DNA of 5,620 bases from Acidobacteriota bacterium (GTDB lineage: Bacteria; Acidobacteriota; Vicinamibacteria; Vicinamibacterales; Vicinamibacteraceae): NCBI GenBank assembly GCA_013695405.1, contig JACDAO010000324.1, forward strand, positions 1 to 5,620, written 5' to 3'. Every line of letters starts with the position of its first letter. Position 1 is the first letter of the stretch. Below the pieces are notes generated by a model. That model worked only from the letters and a program-made list of their open reading frames with translations, was not told the origin of the DNA and searched no databases. Both the position numbers and the translations under genes were made by a program. Positions 5,297-5,620 of this stretch are shown here, one piece after another.

Positions 5297-5620
5297 ATGT
5301 CACGCGTGGGCCTGGCAGCCGACTGCCTGGCGCTGATGCTGATGCTGGTGCCCCGGCCGGTGTCGGCTCAGCCCGTCGTCGCCGGCGCGACGCCGGGCAA
5401 GTCGTCGTCGGACGAGTCGCCGGACGGCGAGCTGTCGTCGGACCGGCCTGGCGTCAACGCGCCGGCCGCTGTGGTCGGCGCGGGTGTGGTGCAGATCGAG
5501 CTCGGGTGGAGCGCGGCCTGGGACGACGAGGACGGCCGCACGAGCGAGGCGCCGCAGCCGTTGCTGCGGTACGGCCTGCACCGGGCGATCGAACTGCAGT
5601 TCTCCAGCGACGGCCTGGCG
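5297..5620 (+). CDS. MetA-pathway-type outer-membrane beta-barrel (transporter family) protein, N-terminal part
   Basis: This open frame runs 108 codons to the window edge without a stop. It begins with a signal peptide (hydrophobic LALMLMLV, likely cleavage after PVSA near residue 25), then a Ser/Asp-rich linker (about 33-50, from repeated TCG/GAC codons). It continues with SSDRPGVNAPAAVVGAGVVQIELGW and then PQPLLRYGLHRAIELQF. The TDRPG-like phrase followed by a V..G..Q.E.G strand, then P.LLRYG....ELR, is the signature start of the 'putative MetA-pathway of phenol degradation' barrel family (PF13557-like). Such proteins are predicted outer-membrane barrels; a specific role in phenol degradation should not be assumed. 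The start is ATG 5297, just before the signal peptide and 7 nt after a -10-like hexamer. It is divergent from arsR and may be repressed by it. Confidence 0.75.
   Translation, partial: MSRVGLAADCLALMLMLVPRPVSAQPVVAGATPGKSSSDESPDGELSSDRPGVNAPAAVVGAGVVQIELGWSAAWDDEDGRTSEAPQPLLRYGLHRAIELQFSSDGLA

Noticed and set aside
5398..5449. TCG/GAC-rich repetitive stretch in the barrel gene as a DNA repeat element
   Set aside because: It reads in frame as a Ser/Asp-rich linker after the signal peptide and is better explained as low-complexity coding sequence.

Overview
The window is GC-rich (roughly two thirds G+C by eye) bacterial chromosomal DNA, densely coding, with GTG and TTG starts used alongside ATG. 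It looks like housekeeping and generic accessory chromosome rather than a mobile region: I see no transposase, integrase, phage gene, tRNA, rRNA or CRISPR array. The gene styles, together with short palindromic and heptamer repeats between genes, suggest an acidobacterial genome of the Vicinamibacteria type. That placement is an inference from pattern memory, not proven by the sequence.

Layout. (1) Positions 1-1800, plus strand: the 3' end of dnaX (DNA polymerase III gamma/tau), then ybaB/ebfC (nucleoid-associated protein), recR (recombination mediator) and a DUF2064/TIGR04282 GT-A-type nucleotidyl/glycosyltransferase. They are packed as one operon: recR follows ybaB by 12 nt, and the transferase start overlaps the recR stop. 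(2) Positions 1761-1868: a repeat cluster made of two head-to-tail 39-bp units, each with an 18-bp near-palindrome, followed by heptamer repeats. Both convergent genes end inside it. (3) Positions 1854-2882, minus strand: a polytopic membrane protein of the lysylphosphatidylglycerol-synthase-TM/flippase-like family. (4) Positions 2939-4877, plus strand: a seven-helix DUF4203 membrane protein and an exported M24 metallopeptidase, 16 nt apart. They are divergent from the flippase-like gene, with a consensus TATAAT in the short gap. (5) Positions 4874-5170, minus strand: a small ArsR-family repressor whose stop codon overlaps the peptidase stop. (6) Positions 5297-5620, plus strand: the signal peptide and first strands of a MetA-pathway-type outer-membrane beta-barrel protein, cut by the window end. 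It is divergent from arsR across a 126-nt gap that holds an 8+8 inverted repeat next to the putative -10.

Functional reading. The left block is replication and recombination housekeeping. The right block is cell-envelope biology: two inner-membrane proteins, an exported peptidase and an outer-membrane barrel, with one local repressor whose most obvious candidate targets are its own promoter and the divergent barrel gene. Three starts (DUF4203, arsR, barrel protein) sit 6-7 nt behind a -10-like hexamer with no room for a Shine-Dalgarno. This suggests leaderless mRNAs, in contrast to the good GGAGG sites before ybaB and the transferase. I found no convincing new multi-gene system. The most interesting items are the repeat cluster that has become part of coding ends, the leaderless-promoter pattern, and the candidate operator between arsR and the barrel gene.
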